Shown one piece after another: positions 8,627-16,754 of a stretch of 64,000 nucleotides of DNA. The notes beneath the pieces are model-generated. The model saw only the letters and a program-made list of their open reading frames with translations. It was not told the origin of the DNA and did no database searches. Location: the NCBI RefSeq assembly GCF_035917275.1, contig NZ_CP108509.1, positions 806,001-870,000 on the forward strand, written 5' to 3'. Each line of letters begins with the position of its first letter. The stretch's first letter is position 1. Source of the stretch: Streptomyces sp. NBC_01237. GTDB lineage: Bacteria > Actinomycetota > Actinomycetes > Streptomycetales > Streptomycetaceae. The translations under genes were made by a program, and so were the position numbers.

Positions 8627-9050
8627 CGCGAACTCCAACCATGGGTCAGTGAGAAAGAGGGAAAACCATTCCTCGGCCAGGCAGTAGGTCGCATACGTGT
8701 GCTGCGGCATCAGTGCATGCGTCTTCGCAACGTGCCCTCGTCGATGAGCCGCGGCGACTGCCGGGCGTTCCGGTCAGCGACGCGACCCATGCTTACCGCC
8801 CGGCTCATCGACCGGCTATCAGCGCGCTATCGGGTGTCACAGGCATCGGCCGTGCACCACGATGCGGAAACGAAAGAATCCTGATAGTGAACCGGTGACG
8901 GCGTCGGGGATTACCGAGGCGTCCAACGCACTCGGGACGAGTGCAGAATATCAATTCGATTCGTCTTCGTCCGCGCCTTCGTCAGCGGTACGCTGCCGCC
9001 CGCTTCCCGTCCGAAGCCTCACGCGGTGCGGGCCGGCGCGGAACACGCAG
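8627..9050. other. promoter region of the LAL regulator
   Basis: No gene seen. A 12-base perfect inverted repeat, GTCGATGAGCCG / CGGCTCATCGAC (8740-8751 and 8801-8812), is separated by 49 bases. The stretch 8880-8970 is unusually AT-rich for this DNA and could hold the LAL promoter. Confidence 0.4.
8740..8812. repeat. 12-base inverted repeat upstream of the LAL gene
   Basis: GTCGATGAGCCG at 8740 and its exact complement at 8801-8812, 49 bases between the arms. It lies 30 bases upstream of the alternative ATG and 114 upstream of the preferred GTG of the LAL gene. Could be a pair of half-operators bridged by a dimer, or a leader hairpin. Confidence 0.35.
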
Positions 9051-9085
9051 CCAGGGATCACGCCGCCTTGCGGCGTGATCCCTGG
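9051..9085 (-). terminator. strong hairpin terminator after mbtH
   Basis: Perfect 16-base stem CCAGGGATCACGCCGC / GCGGCGTGATCCCTGG with loop CTT, 19 bases beyond the mbtH stop. It separates the biosynthetic run from the LAL regulator. Confidence 0.8.
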
Positions 9086-9104
9086 CAGTCCTGGGGAGGG
9101 CGCG

Positions 9105-9320
9105 TCAGCCGGCCTGGTCCATCGCTTCGACGAGGCTCTTGGGACGCATGTCGACCCAGTGTTCGTTCACGTAGTCCAGGCACGTCTGCCGGGTCGTGCT
9201 CGGCAGGACGACGGTCCAGCCGGCCGGGACCTCTGCGAAATCCGGCCACAAAGAATACTGCTCCTCCGCATTGACCAGAACGCAGTATGAGGCATTCTCA
9301 TCCTCGAACGGATTACTCAT
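9105..9320 (-). CDS. mbtH: MbtH-like NRPS adenylation-domain chaperone
   Basis: 71 residues, the standard MbtH length. Seen: [24 protein letters not shown], then the invariant PAGW, a [12 protein letters not shown] block and a C-terminal tail. MbtH proteins bind the N-terminal part of NRPS adenylation domains and are needed for folding or activity of many of them. Likely partners here are the adenylation domains at 20.5-41.1 kb. The ATG at 9320 has AAGGAG upstream at long spacing. A 114-base gap separates it from the lysine aminotransferase-like gene and carries a copy of the GTAGGGGTTG motif, so mbtH may have its own promoter. Followed by a strong terminator. Confidence 0.95.
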   Translation of the reverse strand: MSNPFEDENASYCVLVNAEEQYSLWPDFAEVPAGWTVVLPSTTRQTCLDYVNEHWVDMRPKSLVEAMDQAG

Positions 9321-9392
9321 GAGCCACCGCACTCCTTGTTTCCGCCGAAATACAAAGCTGCCCGTATTTTCGCCGCGCCACATCCTTCTGAC

Positions 9393-9410
9393 AACCCCTA
9401 CGCCCCCGTA
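9393..9410 (-). promoter_or_regulatory. cluster promoter motif upstream of mbtH
   Basis: On the leftward strand TACGGGGGCG is followed directly by TAGGGGTTG, about 71 bases before the mbtH start. The same GTAGGGGTTG core, also tandem, stands before the discrete adenylation gene (20372-20391) and the NRPS pair (31721-31751). Probably the site of a cluster activator. Confidence 0.4.
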
Positions 9411-9434
9411 CGCGATGCCGGATCCCGGAGTTCA

Positions 9435-10715
9435 TCACGCACTGATCGAGGTGAGAACCGCGTCCACCGCGGCAACCCCCTTGTCCAGGTCGTCGAGCCC
9501 GATGGTGAGTGCCGGGCGGAACCGTACGGCACTCCCCCCACCGGGCAGCAGCAGCACCCGGTGGAAGCGGCGCAGGCGGTCCAGGACCTCATTGCGCAGT
9601 ACCGGATCCGGCAGGTCGAACGCCCACATCAGGCCCAGGCCACGCACGTTGCGCACGAGCGCCGGGTGGGCCGCGGCCAGGTCGGCGAGCAGCCGGCCCA
9701 GGTGTCCGCCCTTGGTCTCGGCCGCTTCGACCAGGCCGTCCCGTTCGATGATCTCCAGGATCCGGGTGGCCCGCACCATGTCCACCGTGTTGCCGCCCCA
9801 GGTGGAGCCGAGCCGGTCCGGCACGGCCAGCGCGCCCTCGGGCACCTGGTCCACCCGGCCGCCCGCCATCAGGCCGCACACCTGGGTCTTCTTGCCGAAG
9901 GCCACCACGTCCGGTGCGAGCCCGAGCCGCTGGTAGGTCCACGGCGCGCCGGACATGCCGCAACCGGTCTGCACCTCGTCGAGCACGAACAGCACGTCGT
10001 ACTCATGGCACAGGTCCTGCATGCGCAGCAGGAATTCCCTGCTGAGATGCCGGTCTCCGCCCGCTCCCTGGATCGGCTCGGCGATGAAGCAGGCGATCCG
10101 GTCGCCGCGCTCGGCCAGATGCCGTCGCGCGACCTCGACCGCCGCTCGTTCGCCGCCGGGCCCGGGCACCGGTACGCGCGGCCACGTCCACACCGGGAAC
10201 CGCGCGGTCACCGTCGGCGAGGTGTTCGTCAGACTCAGCGTGTAGCCGCTGCGCCCGTGGAAGGCGCTCTCCATGTGCAGGACTTCCAGGGGCGCCGCCG
10301 GGTCGAGTCGCGGTCGCTGTGCTCGCCAGTCGAAAGCCACCTTCAGCGCGTTCTCCACGGCCAGGGCGCCGCCGTCGATGAAGAACAGGTGCGGCAGTCT
10401 CGTGTCGCCCAGCACCCGGCTGAACGTCGCCGTGAACCGCGCGTACTGCGCGGTGTAGATGTCGGAGTTGGTCACCTTGTGCAGCGCGGCCCTGGTGAGT
10501 TCGGCCAGGAACGCCCGGTCGCCGGTCATGCCGGGGTGGTTCATGCCCAGGGGCAACGAGCCGTAGAACGTGAGCAGGTCCAGGTACTCCTCGCCGCCGC
10601 GCGCGTCGACCAGCGTGCTGCCGCGGCTGCGTTCCAGGTCCAGTACGAGGTCCAGGCCGTCCATCAGGACATGCCGGGACAGTTCGTCCAGGGCGTTGTC
10701 CGCCGTGATCTCCAT
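9435..10715 (-). CDS. lat: L-lysine 6-aminotransferase-like class III aminotransferase
   Basis: 426 residues of fold-type I, class III PLP aminotransferase. It matches lysine 6-aminotransferase (LAT) block by block: GLDLVLDLERSRGSTLVDA, LPLGMNHPGM, VTNSDIYTAQYARF, LPHLFFIDGGALAVENALK, FHGRSGYTLSLTNTSPTVTA, and the PLP-lysine block VVAFGKKTQVCGLMAGGRVD. LAT converts lysine to 2-aminoadipate semialdehyde/piperideine-6-carboxylate, as in cephamycin pathways. No piperideine-6-carboxylate dehydrogenase is present. It starts one base after the HAD gene in an operon of carbohydrate-like enzymes, so its substrate may be a keto or aldehyde intermediate of that set rather than lysine. Confidence 0.85.
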   Translation of the reverse strand: MEITADNALDELSRHVLMDGLDLVLDLERSRGSTLVDARGGEEYLDLLTFYGSLPLGMNHPGMTGDRAFLAELTRAALHKVTNSDIYTAQYARFTATFSRVLGDTRLPHLFFIDGGALAVENALKVAFDWRAQRPRLDPAAPLEVLHMESAFHGRSGYTLSLTNTSPTVTARFPVWTWPRVPVPGPGGERAAVEVARRHLAERGDRIACFIAEPIQGAGGDRHLSREFLLRMQDLCHEYDVLFVLDEVQTGCGMSGAPWTYQRLGLAPDVVAFGKKTQVCGLMAGGRVDQVPEGALAVPDRLGSTWGGNTVDMVRATRILEIIERDGLVEAAETKGGHLGRLLADLAAAHPALVRNVRGLGLMWAFDLPDPVLRNEVLDRLRRFHRVLLLPGGGSAVRFRPALTIGLDDLDKGVAAVDAVLTSISA

Positions 10716-10716
10716 G

Positions 10717-11361
10717 TCACACCTCGTTACGCTGGTAGCGCCGCAGATCCAGCTCGTTCAGGCTGGGCAGCACCGCGTCGGCACCGGCCAGTCCGGCTGC
10801 CCCGGCCGGCTCCCAGGGCACCGCCACGCAGCGCAGACCGGCCGCCCGGGCGGCGCGGACCCCCAGCGGGGAGTCCTCGACGGCCAACGCGTCGTCGGCA
10901 GCCACCCCGGCACGTTCCAGCGCGAGCAGGTACAGGTCCGGTTCGGGCTTGTGCCGGTCGGTGTCGTCGCCGGTCACGAGGAAGCCGAAGCGGTGCCGCA
11001 GCCCGAGCCGCCGCAGGTGTTCCTCCACCCAGGCGCTCGGGCTGCTGGACACGATCGCGGCACCCTCGGCCGTGGACAGCAGCCGGTCCACGCCGGGCCG
11101 GGCCGGCGCGGCGGCGCACCGGGCGCTGCGCCGCTGCCGCTGCCAGGCCCACTCGTCGTCCCCGACCGGCCGGCCCAGCCGGGCGGCCAGGTCGGCCAGC
11201 GCGATCCGGGCTCCGGCCGAGTTGCCGAGCATCCTGGCCCGTACCTCGCCGCTCAGCGGAACCCCGAGCCGGTCGTAGAGGTCCTGCCAGGCCAGCAGCG
11301 CGGCCCGTTCGGTGTCGCACACCACACCGTCGAAGTCCAGCAGCAGGAACGGCGTGGGCAT
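10717..11361 (-). CDS. HAD-superfamily phosphatase (beta-phosphoglucomutase-like)
   Basis: 214 residues. Motif I LLDFDGVVCD carries both catalytic aspartates. Motif II is AIVSSSPS, the motif III region is HKPEPDLYL, and motif IV is AVEDSPLGVRAA. This is a subfamily IA HAD with a helical cap, typical of small sugar-phosphate phosphatases and phosphomutases. The ATG overlaps the stop of the RmlD-like gene by one base, indicating translational coupling. Likely role: removing phosphate from a NeuB- or transketolase-derived intermediate. The substrate is not deducible from sequence. Confidence 0.85.
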   Translation of the reverse strand: MPTPFLLLDFDGVVCDTERAALLAWQDLYDRLGVPLSGEVRARMLGNSAGARIALADLAARLGRPVGDDEWAWQRQRRSARCAAAPARPGVDRLLSTAEGAAIVSSSPSAWVEEHLRRLGLRHRFGFLVTGDDTDRHKPEPDLYLLALERAGVAADDALAVEDSPLGVRAARAAGLRCVAVPWEPAGAAGLAGADAVLPSLNELDLRRYQRNEV

Positions 11362-12251
11362 CAGTGGTTCACCGGCCCACGGTCGGCAGCGGTGAGCCGG
11401 GCGCAGTACCGGGAGAGGGCGTCGGTCCAGTGCGGCATCGCGTGCACGAAGGCCGCCGCGCGGGTGCTGTCCAGGCGTGAGTCGCGCGGCCGGCCGCCGA
11501 AGAAACCGGCGTCGGCCATGGACATCGGCACCGGGTGGGCGGTGCCGAGGCGTTCGGCGAGTGCCAGACCCACCTGGTACCAGCTCGCCCGGCCCCGGTT
11601 GGCGATGTGCAGCAGGCCGCGGACGGCCAGTGCGCCGGGCAGCAGCCGTACGAGCGCGGACGCCAGGTCGGGCACGTAGGTCGGGCTGCTGAACTGGTCG
11701 TCGATCAGTCGCGGCCGGCCGCCGTCGAGGAACTCCCGGGCGGCGGTGAGCACCTGGTCCAGGCGTGGGTCGCTGCCGCCGTACAGCCAGGACGTGCGCA
11801 CCACCAGGTGGTCGGGCACGACCTCGACGATCCGCTCGCCGGCCAGTTTGCTCAGGCCGTACACGCTGACCGGGGCGGGTATGTCTTCCTCGTTGTACCC
11901 GGCCGGACCGGGCGCCCGGCCGTCGAACACGTAGTCGCTGGAGATGTAGATCAGCCGGCTGCCGTTCCGCCGGCAGGCCTCCGCGACGTGATGGGTGCCG
12001 CCCACGTTGACGCGCAGGGCCGTCGCCGGGTCCCGTTCGCAGGAGTCCACCACCGCGTTCGCGGCGGTGTGCACCACCACGTCGGGCCTGAAATCGGCGA
12101 TCGAGTCCCGGACGGCGGTCTCGTCGCCGATGTCGAAGTCGCAGAGGGACACCCCGAGGACCGGCCAGTGGGCGGTTTCCGGCCGCGTCGCGAGCTCCTG
12201 CCGCAGGGCGGTGCCCAGCATCCCGTCCGCGCCGGTGAGGTAGACGCGCAT
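11361..12251 (-). CDS. RmlD-like NAD(P)H-dependent keto-sugar reductase
   Basis: 296 residues of the extended SDR/RmlD substrate-binding family. Seen: N-terminal Rossmann motif YLTGADGMLGTAL (TGxxGxxG), HTAANAVVDSCE, LIYISSDYVFDG, catalytic YGLSKLAGE (YxxxK), RTSWLYG and DDQFSSPTYVPDLA. Family members reduce 4-keto groups of nucleotide sugars or related polyols. No dTDP-sugar synthesis genes (rmlA/B/C) are nearby, so the substrate is probably not dTDP-linked. The ATG shares one base with the stop of the RraA-like gene, and the HAD gene overlaps its end. Confidence 0.85.
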   Translation of the reverse strand: MRVYLTGADGMLGTALRQELATRPETAHWPVLGVSLCDFDIGDETAVRDSIADFRPDVVVHTAANAVVDSCERDPATALRVNVGGTHHVAEACRRNGSRLIYISSDYVFDGRAPGPAGYNEEDIPAPVSVYGLSKLAGERIVEVVPDHLVVRTSWLYGGSDPRLDQVLTAAREFLDGGRPRLIDDQFSSPTYVPDLASALVRLLPGALAVRGLLHIANRGRASWYQVGLALAERLGTAHPVPMSMADAGFFGGRPRDSRLDSTRAAAFVHAMPHWTDALSRYCARLTAADRGPVNH

Positions 12252-12925
12252 CACAGGTGTCCGAACTCGGCGATCAGTTCGGCGACCGACAGGCCGGAGC
12301 CGATCTTCTCGCGGATCACCCGCTCCCTGTCGATGTTCATCCTCGTGCGGGCGAGCACGGTCTCGGCCTCGTCCTGCGGTACGACCGCGATGCCGTTCTC
12401 GTCGGCGACCAGGATGTCCCCCGGGTTGATCACCTGACCGTCGATCACCACCGGCACGTTCACCTGGACCGGCTCGGTACGGTCGTGCACGGCGGTCGGG
12501 GAGGGCCTCGGGACGGTGCTGCGGTACCAGACCGGGAAGTCCAGGTCGCGGATCTCGTCGACATCGCGGATGGCGCCGTCGACGATGCCGGCGGCCAGAC
12601 CGATCTGCCGCGACAGGGTGGACATCAGGCCGCCCCACATCGCGGTGCGGGTGGTGCCGTGGCAGGCCACCACGATCACGTCGCCCGGCTGCGCCCGGGT
12701 CAGCACCGGCATGCAGTCGACCAGGTCGTCGATGGAGAGATTGACGGTGAGCGCCGGTCCGGCGATCTTGTGATGGTGCTTCACCGGCAGCAGCCCGCCG
12801 ATCGCGCCGACCCTCCGCCGGGCATCGGTGACCAGGCAGCTCGGGCTGTACTCGGCGAGCACCGCCCGGAAGGCCTCGACGATCTCCTCGGGTGGGCGGT
12901 TCAGCTCGTTGCGGACAGTTTCCAC
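12251..12925 (-). CDS. RraA/HMG-aldolase-family pyruvate aldolase-like protein
   Basis: 224 residues from a GTG at 12925 preceded by GGGAGA, with 25 bases overlapping the 3' end of the transketolase gene. Seen: GPALTVNLSIDDLVDCMPVL, GDVIVVACHGTTRTAMWGGL, and GIVDGAIRDVDEIRDLDFPV. The DG-x-RD motif near 117 binds metal and pyruvate enolate in class II HMG/CHA aldolases, and NPGDILVADENGIAVVP is also typical. The family contains real aldolases and the RNase E inhibitor RraA. Actinomycetes lacking canonical RraA targets usually have the enzymes. Could add or remove a pyruvyl unit in the NeuB-transketolase pathway, or decarboxylate an oxaloacetate-like group. Confidence 0.8.
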   Translation of the reverse strand: METVRNELNRPPEEIVEAFRAVLAEYSPSCLVTDARRRVGAIGGLLPVKHHHKIAGPALTVNLSIDDLVDCMPVLTRAQPGDVIVVACHGTTRTAMWGGLMSTLSRQIGLAAGIVDGAIRDVDEIRDLDFPVWYRSTVPRPSPTAVHDRTEPVQVNVPVVIDGQVINPGDILVADENGIAVVPQDEAETVLARTRMNIDRERVIREKIGSGLSVAELIAEFGHL

Positions 12926-14862
12926 GGTGTGTCTCCCGTCGGTTGGGTGGTACGGGTGCGGTCCAGGACGTCCGCGCCGATCAGATGTGCCAGGTGCGCC
13001 GCGTCCATGCCGTGTGCGGCGAGTACTTCCGCGTCGGTGCCGCAGCGCGGTACGTCCGTGAGGCCGACGCCGCGGAAGGCGGTTCCGTCCGCGGCGCCCG
13101 TCTCCATCAGCTGACGGGCGATCAGGTCGGCCTGGCCGCCGCCGCTGTACTGGTGCTCGACCACGAACACGTGCGAAGTGCCGGTCAGCACCTCGCCCAG
13201 CCACACCGGGTCGACCCGGTTGTGCCAGGGCAGGTCCACCACGGTCAGCGCGAGGCCCTGTGCGGCGAGCAGGTCGGCGGCGCCCAGCAGCTGCGCGAGG
13301 ACCACCGGACCGGCGCCGAGGACGACCGCCCGGCCGCCGGTACGCAGTACCCGGCCCTGTCCGACCACCAGGGGCGCGGGCGGCAGATCCGCCAGTTCGG
13401 CGGGGACCGGCTGGCTGGACAGCCGCAGGTAGACGCTGTCCGGGGTGGAGCGGCAGTAGCGCAGGGCGGCGGCCAGCTGGGCCGGGTGGGACGGTTCCAG
13501 GATGGTCAGACCGGGGACGGCGCACAGCGCCGACACGTCGCGGACCGCCTGGTGCGAATGTCCGGGCCCGGCGGGCAGCAGCCCCGCGAGCGATCCGACG
13601 TACACCGCCGGCCGCCGCTCGGTGGCGTTGTTGTAGATGTGCTCGTTGGGGCGCGCGTGCAGGAAGCAGGAGAAGGAGTGCACGAACGGCCGCAGACCCC
13701 CGGCCGCCAGTCCGCCCGCCATCGAGACCATGTCCTGCTCGGCGATGCCGCATTCGACGAAACGGTCCGGGTGGGCCTCGCGGAACGGGATCAGGCCGGT
13801 GTCGAGCACCAGGTCGCCGTCGAGCGCGACGATCCGCGGATCCTCGTGTGCCGCCTCGGTGAGTAGCCGGCCGTACAGCTCGGGCAGCCGCACTCCGGCC
13901 GGTTTCACCGGCAGGTCCAGCGTTCGTTCGACCGGCCGGAGGGGTGACAGACCGTGGCTGCGGAGTATCCCGTCGGCGGTGTCGGTCAGCTCCTGGTGCG
14001 CGGAGCGGTAGTCCTGCGGGCTCGGCGCACCGCTGTGGTGGCGGTAGCGCCATTCGCCGGGTGCCATCGAGGTCGCGGCGAACGTGGGGCATCCGCCGCC
14101 CTTCACCGTTGCCGCGATGATCACCACGGGCTGCTCCGGGTAGTCCTCGGCGCGGCGGGCGAATGCCTTCTCCAGCTGCCGGGGATCGTGCCCGTCGCAG
14201 TGCAGCACGCCCCAGCCCGCGGCGGTGAACTTGCCCGGCAGATCGCCGAGGTCGCTGACATCGGTGACGAACGTGTCGGACTGCAGGCGGTTGTGGTCGA
14301 CCACCACGGTCAGCTCGCCCATCCCGTACCGCGCGGCGCTGGGCAGCGCCTCCCAGTTCTGGCCCTCCTGCAGTTCGCCGTCCCCGGTCATCACCACCAC
14401 CCGGGAGACCCGCCCGGCCAGGCGATGGGCGAGGATCAGGCCCTTCGCCTTGGAGATGCCCATGCCCAGGGAACCGGTGTTGAAGGGCATGTGCGGGGTG
14501 CCGACGTCGGGGTGACCGGGCAGCCCGTCGATCCGCCGCAGCCGGTGCAGGAGGTCCTCGTCCAGCGCTCCGAGCGCGATCATCGCGGCGTACAGTCCGG
14601 GCGCGTCGTGCCCCTTGGACGAGAAGTACACATCGCCGTCGGCCTCGAACGGCTGGTCGAGCTCCTCCAGCAGCAGCCAGCTGACCACGTCGGCGGCGCT
14701 GAAGCTGGAACCGATGTGGCCCGACCCGGCACGGGCGATCATGTAGAGGGTGTTGATCCGGGACATCGCCGCGAAGGCGAGGGCCCTGTCGTACGGATCG
14801 TCGACATGGCCCAGGACGCGCTCGAACTCGGTGCGCGGTATCCAGGCCAAGGAGCTGTCCAT
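12901..14862 (-). CDS. transketolase, full length
   Basis: 653 residues in one chain, with the ThDP-binding N-domain (GSGHIGSSFSAADVV at about 50, TGDGELQEGQNWEAL at about 157), the pyrimidine domain (RFVECGIAEQDMVSMAGGL, catalytic Glu near 373) and the C-terminal domain. Actinomycete paralogues of secondary pathways are often split into two genes; here they are fused. The ATG at 14862 follows GAGGAGAAGCC. Transketolases move a two-carbon ketol unit between ketose and aldose (phosphates). In this operon it could make the aldehyde acceptor for the NeuB-like enzyme or extend its product. A housekeeping role is unlikely given its place inside a coupled cluster operon. Confidence 0.92.
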   Translation of the reverse strand: MDSSLAWIPRTEFERVLGHVDDPYDRALAFAAMSRINTLYMIARAGSGHIGSSFSAADVVSWLLLEELDQPFEADGDVYFSSKGHDAPGLYAAMIALGALDEDLLHRLRRIDGLPGHPDVGTPHMPFNTGSLGMGISKAKGLILAHRLAGRVSRVVVMTGDGELQEGQNWEALPSAARYGMGELTVVVDHNRLQSDTFVTDVSDLGDLPGKFTAAGWGVLHCDGHDPRQLEKAFARRAEDYPEQPVVIIAATVKGGGCPTFAATSMAPGEWRYRHHSGAPSPQDYRSAHQELTDTADGILRSHGLSPLRPVERTLDLPVKPAGVRLPELYGRLLTEAAHEDPRIVALDGDLVLDTGLIPFREAHPDRFVECGIAEQDMVSMAGGLAAGGLRPFVHSFSCFLHARPNEHIYNNATERRPAVYVGSLAGLLPAGPGHSHQAVRDVSALCAVPGLTILEPSHPAQLAAALRYCRSTPDSVYLRLSSQPVPAELADLPPAPLVVGQGRVLRTGGRAVVLGAGPVVLAQLLGAADLLAAQGLALTVVDLPWHNRVDPVWLGEVLTGTSHVFVVEHQYSGGGQADLIARQLMETGAADGTAFRGVGLTDVPRCGTDAEVLAAHGMDAAHLAHLIGADVLDRTRTTQPTGDTPWKLSATS

Positions 14863-14888
14863 GGCTTCTCCTCGTGGATGGGTCGGTG

Positions 14889-15698
14889 TCACCAACAGCC
14901 GAACCCGCCGTCCACGGCGAGTTCGGTACCGGTGACGTAGCGGCTCAGGTCGGACGCGAGGAACAGCAGCGGTCCGGTGAGATCCTCGGCTCGGGCCATG
15001 CGCCGCAGCGGCACGCGGGCGTGGAACTTCTCCCGGAACGCGGGGTCCTGCGCGCCCAGTACACCGCCCGGCGACAGGGTGTTGACCCGCACCCCGGCCG
15101 GCCCCCACAGCGCCGCGAGGTACCGGGTGAGCGAGGCGACGCCCGCCTTGGACATGCCGTACGCGGGCGGTTTCAGGAACGGCGGATCCACCGGCAGGTG
15201 CTCGTACATCCGGGGGTCGGGCGCCAGGCCGCCGTACATCGATCCGATGTTGATGATGGATCCGCCGTCGTGCCGGGCCATCCACGACCCGAACACCTGG
15301 CACATCCGCAGCGTCCCCTGGGCGTTGACCGCGAGTATGCCGCCGGACACCTCGTCCGGGATGTCCTCGAAGCGCCAGCTGGCGCCCTGGGCCGACGGTG
15401 GACTGTCGACACCGGCGTTGTTGATCAGAATGGTCGGCTCGCCGGCCAGTTCGAGGCAGTCGTCGAGCGCGCGGCGCAGGCTGCCGGTGTCGGTGATGTC
15501 CGCGACCACCGTCGCGAACCGCTTCGGGTCGTGGCGGTCCAGCACCGCCCGCAGCTCCGGCCCGCGGGTGTCCCGCACGTCCAGGCCCAGCACATCGGCA
15601 CCGGCACCCAGCAGGGCGTCCACCCATACGGCGCCGAGCCGTCCGGACACCCCGGTCACGACGGCGACCGATCCGGTCAGGTCAATCGCGGTCGGCAT
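14889..15698 (-). CDS. short-chain dehydrogenase/reductase (PtmA-like)
   Basis: 269 residues, classical SDR. Seen: VVTGVSGRLGAVW (TGxxGxxG cofactor loop), ADITD, NNAGVD, NIGSMYGGLAPD, catalytic YGMSKAG, and C-terminal DLSRYVTGTELAVDGGFG. The loop form and the MYGGLAPDPRMYE-type insert resemble SDRs that accompany NeuB genes in surface-sugar and flagellin-glycan loci (PtmA type). It overlaps the NeuB-like gene by 17 bases, and 26 bases separate it from the transketolase start. Probably oxidises or reduces a hydroxyl of a polyhydroxy acid intermediate. Confidence 0.85.
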   Translation of the reverse strand: MPTAIDLTGSVAVVTGVSGRLGAVWVDALLGAGADVLGLDVRDTRGPELRAVLDRHDPKRFATVVADITDTGSLRRALDDCLELAGEPTILINNAGVDSPPSAQGASWRFEDIPDEVSGGILAVNAQGTLRMCQVFGSWMARHDGGSIINIGSMYGGLAPDPRMYEHLPVDPPFLKPPAYGMSKAGVASLTRYLAALWGPAGVRVNTLSPGGVLGAQDPAFREKFHARVPLRRMARAEDLTGPLLFLASDLSRYVTGTELAVDGGFGCW

Positions 15699-16749
15699 CG
15701 CCGTCCACCAGACCGTCCAGGGTGATGTCGGCGTCGGCCGTCAGCGGTCCGCCGAGGTGGCGGCCCACCACGTCGGCGAGCCGGTCGGGAGTCAGCCCGT
15801 CGCCCGGCGACTTGATCGCCACGTCCTCCAGGGTGAGGCGATGGCCTGCCGGCAGGTCCCGTTGGGCGACCAGCTTCTTGCCCATCTTGTTGACCGCGGG
15901 CCGCTCGCCCGGCATGACCTGCTTGTCCCGGCCGCCCAGCGAGCGCCGCACCCGGCGCAGCCCGTCGACCATTTCGGCCATGTCCGCCTGCTCCAGCGAG
16001 AACTTGTGGTCGCTGCCGGGCCGGGTGCGGTCGAGAGTGACGTGCTTCTCCACCACCCGGGCGCCGAGCGCGTACGCGGTCCAGGCGGCCCACGGGCCGA
16101 GGTCGTGCCCGGAGAAACCGACCACCGTCTCCGGGAACTCTGCCCGGTAGGTGCTCAGCACCGCCAGGTTCAACTCCTCGGGTTCGGCCGGGTACATCGC
16201 CGTGCACTGCAGCAGCGCGAGGTCCGGGTTGATCGGCAGAACGGTGCCGCAGGCGCGCCGTACGGCCTCCATGTCGGCGCCACCGGTACTCACGATCAGC
16301 GGCTTGCCCACCTTCGCCGCGTAGGCGAGCAGTGGTGTGTTCCTGATGTCCCCGGACGCGATCTTGATCGCCGGCACACCCAGTTCGGCCAGGAAGTCCA
16401 CGCTGGCGAAGTCGAAGGCGGTCGCGATGAAGTCCACGCGCAGTTCGGCCGACAGCTGCTGGAGGTACGTGTACTCGTGGGTGCCGAACTCGAGGAACTC
16501 GCGATGGGCCCCGTACGTCGGGCCGAAGCTGTTGCGTCCGGTGTAGGGGGAGTCGAACATCGCCCTGGTGTAGAGCGAGCGGTTGTTCCGCTTCTGCAGC
16601 TTGACCGCACTGGCCCCGGCCGCGGCTGCCTGACGTACCAACTCCTCCGCCTTGCCGAGATCGCCCTCGTGGTTGTGGCCGATCTCGGCGATCACATAGG
16701 CGTCGGTCCCGTCCGAAATGATCCGGTCATTTACCGTCAGCGCTCTCAT
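15682..16749 (-). CDS. neuB: NeuB-like PEP-dependent 2-keto-3-deoxy acid synthase
   Basis: 355 residues. The TIM-barrel part has VIAEIGHNHEGDL, AVKLQKRNN, FDFASVDFLAELGVPAIKIASGD, VSTGGADM, LLQCTAMYP, GFSGHDLG and VVEKHVTLDRTRPGSDHKFSLE, all NeuB hallmarks for PEP, metal and sugar-aldehyde binding. A C-terminal SAF (antifreeze-like) domain follows (about 290-350). The family condenses PEP with an aldose to give a 2-keto-3-deoxy-ulosonic acid. It begins five bases after the hpgT stop, so it belongs to the same transcript as the hydroxyphenylglycine genes. No CMP-sugar synthetase is nearby, arguing against a sialic-acid glycan. The acceptor aldehyde is unknown. Confidence 0.9.
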   Translation of the reverse strand: MRALTVNDRIISDGTDAYVIAEIGHNHEGDLGKAEELVRQAAAAGASAVKLQKRNNRSLYTRAMFDSPYTGRNSFGPTYGAHREFLEFGTHEYTYLQQLSAELRVDFIATAFDFASVDFLAELGVPAIKIASGDIRNTPLLAYAAKVGKPLIVSTGGADMEAVRRACGTVLPINPDLALLQCTAMYPAEPEELNLAVLSTYRAEFPETVVGFSGHDLGPWAAWTAYALGARVVEKHVTLDRTRPGSDHKFSLEQADMAEMVDGLRRVRRSLGGRDKQVMPGERPAVNKMGKKLVAQRDLPAGHRLTLEDVAIKSPGDGLTPDRLADVVGRHLGGPLTADADITLDGLVDGDADRD

Positions 16750-16754
16750 GGTTC

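Noticed and set aside
12901..16749. Azinomycin/vazabitide-type azabicycle pathway suggested by the transketolase
   Set aside because: No LysW-like amino-group carrier, no acetylglutamate-type genes, and a NeuB-like enzyme is present instead.
9435..16749. Sialic or legionaminic acid glycan locus
   Set aside because: No CMP-sugar synthetase, nucleotide-sugar epimerase pair or glycosyltransferase in the operon, and the genes are coupled to hydroxyphenylglycine synthesis.
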